The notes below the pieces were generated by a model. That model worked only from the letters and a program-made list of their open reading frames with translations. It was not told the DNA's origin and searched no databases. Shown one piece after another: positions 6,109-8,619 of a DNA stretch of 8,619 bases. The stretch spans positions 1-8,619 of the forward strand of contig CAZXJV010000104.1 of the NCBI GenBank assembly GCA_964641135.1, read 5' to 3'. Positions within the stretch are counted from its first letter, which is position 1, and each line of letters opens with the position of its first letter. This stretch comes from Teretinema sp964641135 (lineage in GTDB: Bacteria; Spirochaetota; Spirochaetia; Treponematales; Treponemataceae). The translations under genes and the position numbers were made by a program.

Positions 6109-8619
6109 TTAGAAATTCGAACCGGCTTTGGTGATCAGTTCCTCATCACGCTCGGTGAGGGGGATCTGCTTGCCCTTTGCATCAAAAATGGTGAAGTCAA
6201 GCGCCAATCCGCGCAGTTCCTGCACCAAAACATTGAAAGACTCGGGGACACCGGCCGCCGTCGAGGGTTCACCCTTGACGATCGATTCGTAAATCTTCGA
6301 ACGACCGTTCATGTCGTCCGACTTGATGGTCAAAAGTTCCTGAAGGGTATTGGCGGCGCCATAGGCCTCCAGTGCCCATACTTCCATTTCACCAAGACGC
6401 TGACCACCAAACTGGGCCTTACCGCCGAGCGGCTGCTGGGTAACCAGCGAATACGGTCCGGTAGATCGGGCATGCATCTTGTCATCAACAAGGTGGTGCA
6501 GCTTCATGAAGTATATAACACCAACGAAGACCGGATTCACAAAAGGAACGCCTGTCCGGCCGTCGCGAAGGACAACCTTGGAGTTTGTCGGCAGTCCGGC
6601 TTTCTTCAGCTTCGCTTCGATCATATCGGTGGTCGGAGACTGGAATACCGGTGTCTCGTACCATTCATCAAGGATCTTTGCAGCAAGACCGAGCTCGGAC
6701 TCCATGATCTGACCGATATTCATACGGCTGGGTACACCGAGCGGGTTCAGACAGATATCAAGCGGGGTTCCGTCTTCCATGTAGGGCATATCCTCTTCGG
6801 GGAGGATGCGGGCAACGATACCCTTGTTTCCATGGCGACCGGCCATCTTGTCGCCTTCACGCAGTTTGCGCTTGGTGGCAATAAGAACCTTGACAACTTC
6901 TTCTACACCGGGATTCAGATCATCCCCTTCGGTGCGTTTAAGGCGCTGAACGTCAATAATAGTTCCTTCAACCCCGTGCGGAACACGCAGACTGGAGTCG
7001 CGAACCTCTTTGGCTTTTTCGCCAAAGATTGAATTAAGCAGCTTGAACTCGGGTGTGGTTTCGGTTTCGCTTTTGGGCGTAACCTTACCGATCAGGATAT
7101 CGCCGGAGCGGACCTTTGCTCCGATACGGATGATTCCCTCGCCGTCAAGATTATCAAGACTCTTTTCGCTGGTATTGGGAATATCGCGGGTCAGTTTTTC
7201 CGGCCCGAGCTTTGTCTCGCGAACCTCGGTAACAAATTCCTTGATGTGAATGGAAGTAAACATGTCTTCCTTGACCACACGCTGGGAAATGAGGATGGCG
7301 TCTTCGTAGTTGTAGCCGTTCCACGGAACGAAACCAACAAGAATATTGCGACCCAGGGCCAGCTCTCCATGATAGGTTGAAGGACCGTCTGCAAGGGGAG
7401 TACCCTTGTCGACTTTCTGACCCAGCTCGACCAGGGGACGCTGATGGTAACAGGTATCCTGGTTGGTACGCTGATATTTGAGAAGCGGATATTCGTCACG
7501 GGCAGAAGCGTCTTTGACGCCGGCCGGTTTAATGACAACCATTTCGGCGGTAACCGATTCTACAACACCCGGGCGCTTGGCCTTGATAAGAACACCGGAG
7601 TCATAGGCGCACTTTGTTTCCATACCGGTACCGACACGGGGCGGTTCGGGGAACAGCAGAGGAACGGCCTGGCGCTGCATGTTTGAACCCATGAGCGCAC
7701 GGTTGGCGTCGTCATGCTCCAGGAAGGGGATAAGGGCTGCAGAAACCGAAACAACCTGTTTGGGAGAAACGTCCAGATACTGAACGTCCTTGGGCGAACG
7801 GGTAGAATAGTCACCCTGACGGCGGCACGGAATATGATCTGTACTGAACACACCCTTGTCATTGATGGGTGTAGATGCCTGGGCAATATAGAAGCGGTCT
7901 TCATCCATTGCCGAAAGGTACTCGATCTCGCGGGTAACCACGCCGTCCACAACCTTGACATAGGGGGCTTCAAGAAAGCCATAGTCATTCACGCGGGTAT
8001 AGTTTGCCAATGAAACGATCAGACCGATATTCGGTCCTTCAGGGGTTTCAATGGGGCACATACGACCGTAGTGGGTATAATGAACGTCACGAACTTCGAA
8101 TCCTGCGCGATCGCGTGAAAGACCACCGGGACCAAGTGCGTTGATGCGTCGCTTATGTGTCAGTTCGGCCAGGGGATTAACCTGATCCATGAACTGGGAA
8201 AGCTGGCTTGAACCGAAGAATTCCTTGATCGCGGCCACAATCGGCTTGATTGAAATAAGATCCTGCGGCTTGATGGTCTCGGTTTCCTTCAGGCTCATGC
8301 GTTCTTTTGCGATGCGTTCCATGCGTGAAAAAGCGGTCTTGAGTGTATTTGTCATCAATTCACCGACAGAACGCACACGGCGGTTGCCAAGGTGATCGAT
8401 ATCATCGATTGATTCCTCGCCGATATACACATTCACAAGGAACTTCATGGTGGCAATGATATCCTGCTTGTCCAGGGTATACTCGCTCAAAGGCTCGGCG
8501 TAGTTAAATTTCTTGTTGAGCTTGTAGCGTCCAACGCGGCCGAGATCATACCTTCGTGTCGAGAAGAACATGGATACAAGATCTTTTTCAGCTGTTTCAA
8601 CGGTAATCGGCTCGCCGGG
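6109..8619 (-). CDS. rpoB: DNA-directed RNA polymerase subunit beta, C-terminal part (5' end outside window)
   Basis: Beta is the second catalytic subunit of RNA polymerase and the rifampicin target. The last 836 residues are visible; roughly the first 340 are missing. The frame stays open through the window edge, and the residues before the ATG at 8571 (PGEPITVETAEKDL) fit the family, so that ATG is internal. Rif cluster I starts at GSSQLSQFMDQ (fragment residues 136-146) and continues with VNPLAELTHKRRINALGPGG. Relative to E. coli it has Val for Asn518, Ala for Ser522 and Asn for Ser531. Cluster II ETPEGPNIGLI is intact. Catalytic-side motifs are NYEDAI (437-442) and GDKMAGRHGNKG (589-600) with the two conserved lysines. 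The E. coli insertion before the GDKMAGRHGNKG region is absent. The C-terminus extends some 20 residues beyond the E. coli end (KGKQIPLTERDEELITKAGSNF). Stop codon TAA lies 14 bases before rpoC. Confidence 0.99.
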   Translation of the reverse strand, partial: PGEPITVETAEKDLVSMFFSTRRYDLGRVGRYKLNKKFNYAEPLSEYTLDKQDIIATMKFLVNVYIGEESIDDIDHLGNRRVRSVGELMTNTLKTAFSRMERIAKERMSLKETETIKPQDLISIKPIVAAIKEFFGSSQLSQFMDQVNPLAELTHKRRINALGPGGLSRDRAGFEVRDVHYTHYGRMCPIETPEGPNIGLIVSLANYTRVNDYGFLEAPYVKVVDGVVTREIEYLSAMDEDRFYIAQASTPINDKGVFSTDHIPCRRQGDYSTRSPKDVQYLDVSPKQVVSVSAALIPFLEHDDANRALMGSNMQRQAVPLLFPEPPRVGTGMETKCAYDSGVLIKAKRPGVVESVTAEMVVIKPAGVKDASARDEYPLLKYQRTNQDTCYHQRPLVELGQKVDKGTPLADGPSTYHGELALGRNILVGFVPWNGYNYEDAILISQRVVKEDMFTSIHIKEFVTEVRETKLGPEKLTRDIPNTSEKSLDNLDGEGIIRIGAKVRSGDILIGKVTPKSETETTPEFKLLNSIFGEKAKEVRDSSLRVPHGVEGTIIDVQRLKRTEGDDLNPGVEEVVKVLIATKRKLREGDKMAGRHGNKGIVARILPEEDMPYMEDGTPLDICLNPLGVPSRMNIGQIMESELGLAAKILDEWYETPVFQSPTTDMIEAKLKKAGLPTNSKVVLRDGRTGVPFVNPVFVGVIYFMKLHHLVDDKMHARSTGPYSLVTQQPLGGKAQFGGQRLGEMEVWALEAYGAANTLQELLTIKSDDMNGRSKIYESIVKGEPSTAAGVPESFNVLVQELRGLALDFTIFDAKGKQIPLTERDEELITKAGSNF

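Noticed and set aside
6046..7032. A 328-codon open frame on the plus strand, antisense to the end of rpoB
   Set aside because: It lies wholly opposite a strongly conserved rpoB region, has no family resemblance, and arises from codon bias of the real gene. No plus-strand promoter or ribosome binding site stands out.
8569..8571. The ATG at 8571 as start of rpoB
   Set aside because: The frame continues open to the window edge with residues typical of RpoB, and starting here would drop about 340 conserved N-terminal residues.

Overview
The window is a piece of the bacterial transcription/translation core cluster, with every real gene on the minus strand. In the direction of transcription (from high to low coordinates) the order is rpoB (5' end cut by the window edge), rpoC, rpsL, rpsG, a 588-base gap without a convincing protein gene, and tuf (3' end cut). 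The likely source is a spirochete of the Spirochaetales (Treponema/Spirochaeta-like) with balanced base composition, so not the AT-rich Borrelia. This rests on the EF-Tu N-terminus, whose switch I segment reads NTRHLEYQS, a variant I associate with spirochetes, and on an asparagine in RpoB at the place of E. coli Ser531, known from spirochetes. The assignment is by recall, not by a search.

Layout: rpoB (8619-6109) and rpoC (6094-1865) are 14 bases apart and surely co-transcribed. A 158-base gap then holds a sigma70-type promoter with both hexamers at consensus (TTGACA, 18 bases, TATAAT) that should drive rpsL-rpsG independently of read-through from rpoC. Its leader contains a 9-bp perfect inverted repeat. 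rpsL and rpsG are 12 bases apart, and the rpsL stop codon forms part of the rpsG Shine-Dalgarno. An intrinsic terminator closes this unit 21 bases after rpsG.

The gap between rpsG and tuf is the least ordinary part. fusA, the usual str-operon gene here, is absent. In its place is what looks like a small separate transcription unit: a TTGACA-type promoter, about 125 bases of self-complementary sequence, and a GC hairpin followed by T5. About 260 bases that I cannot assign follow, then a good promoter (TTGAAT, 17 bases, TATAAT) for tuf.

Together the genes supply the two catalytic subunits of RNA polymerase, two 30S proteins of the decoding/head region and the aminoacyl-tRNA carrier EF-Tu. The protein genes are ordinary. 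The points worth a second look are the putative small RNA, the promoter and leader structures, and the natural rifampicin-resistance residue in RpoB. I see no mobile element, CRISPR array, tRNA or rRNA.
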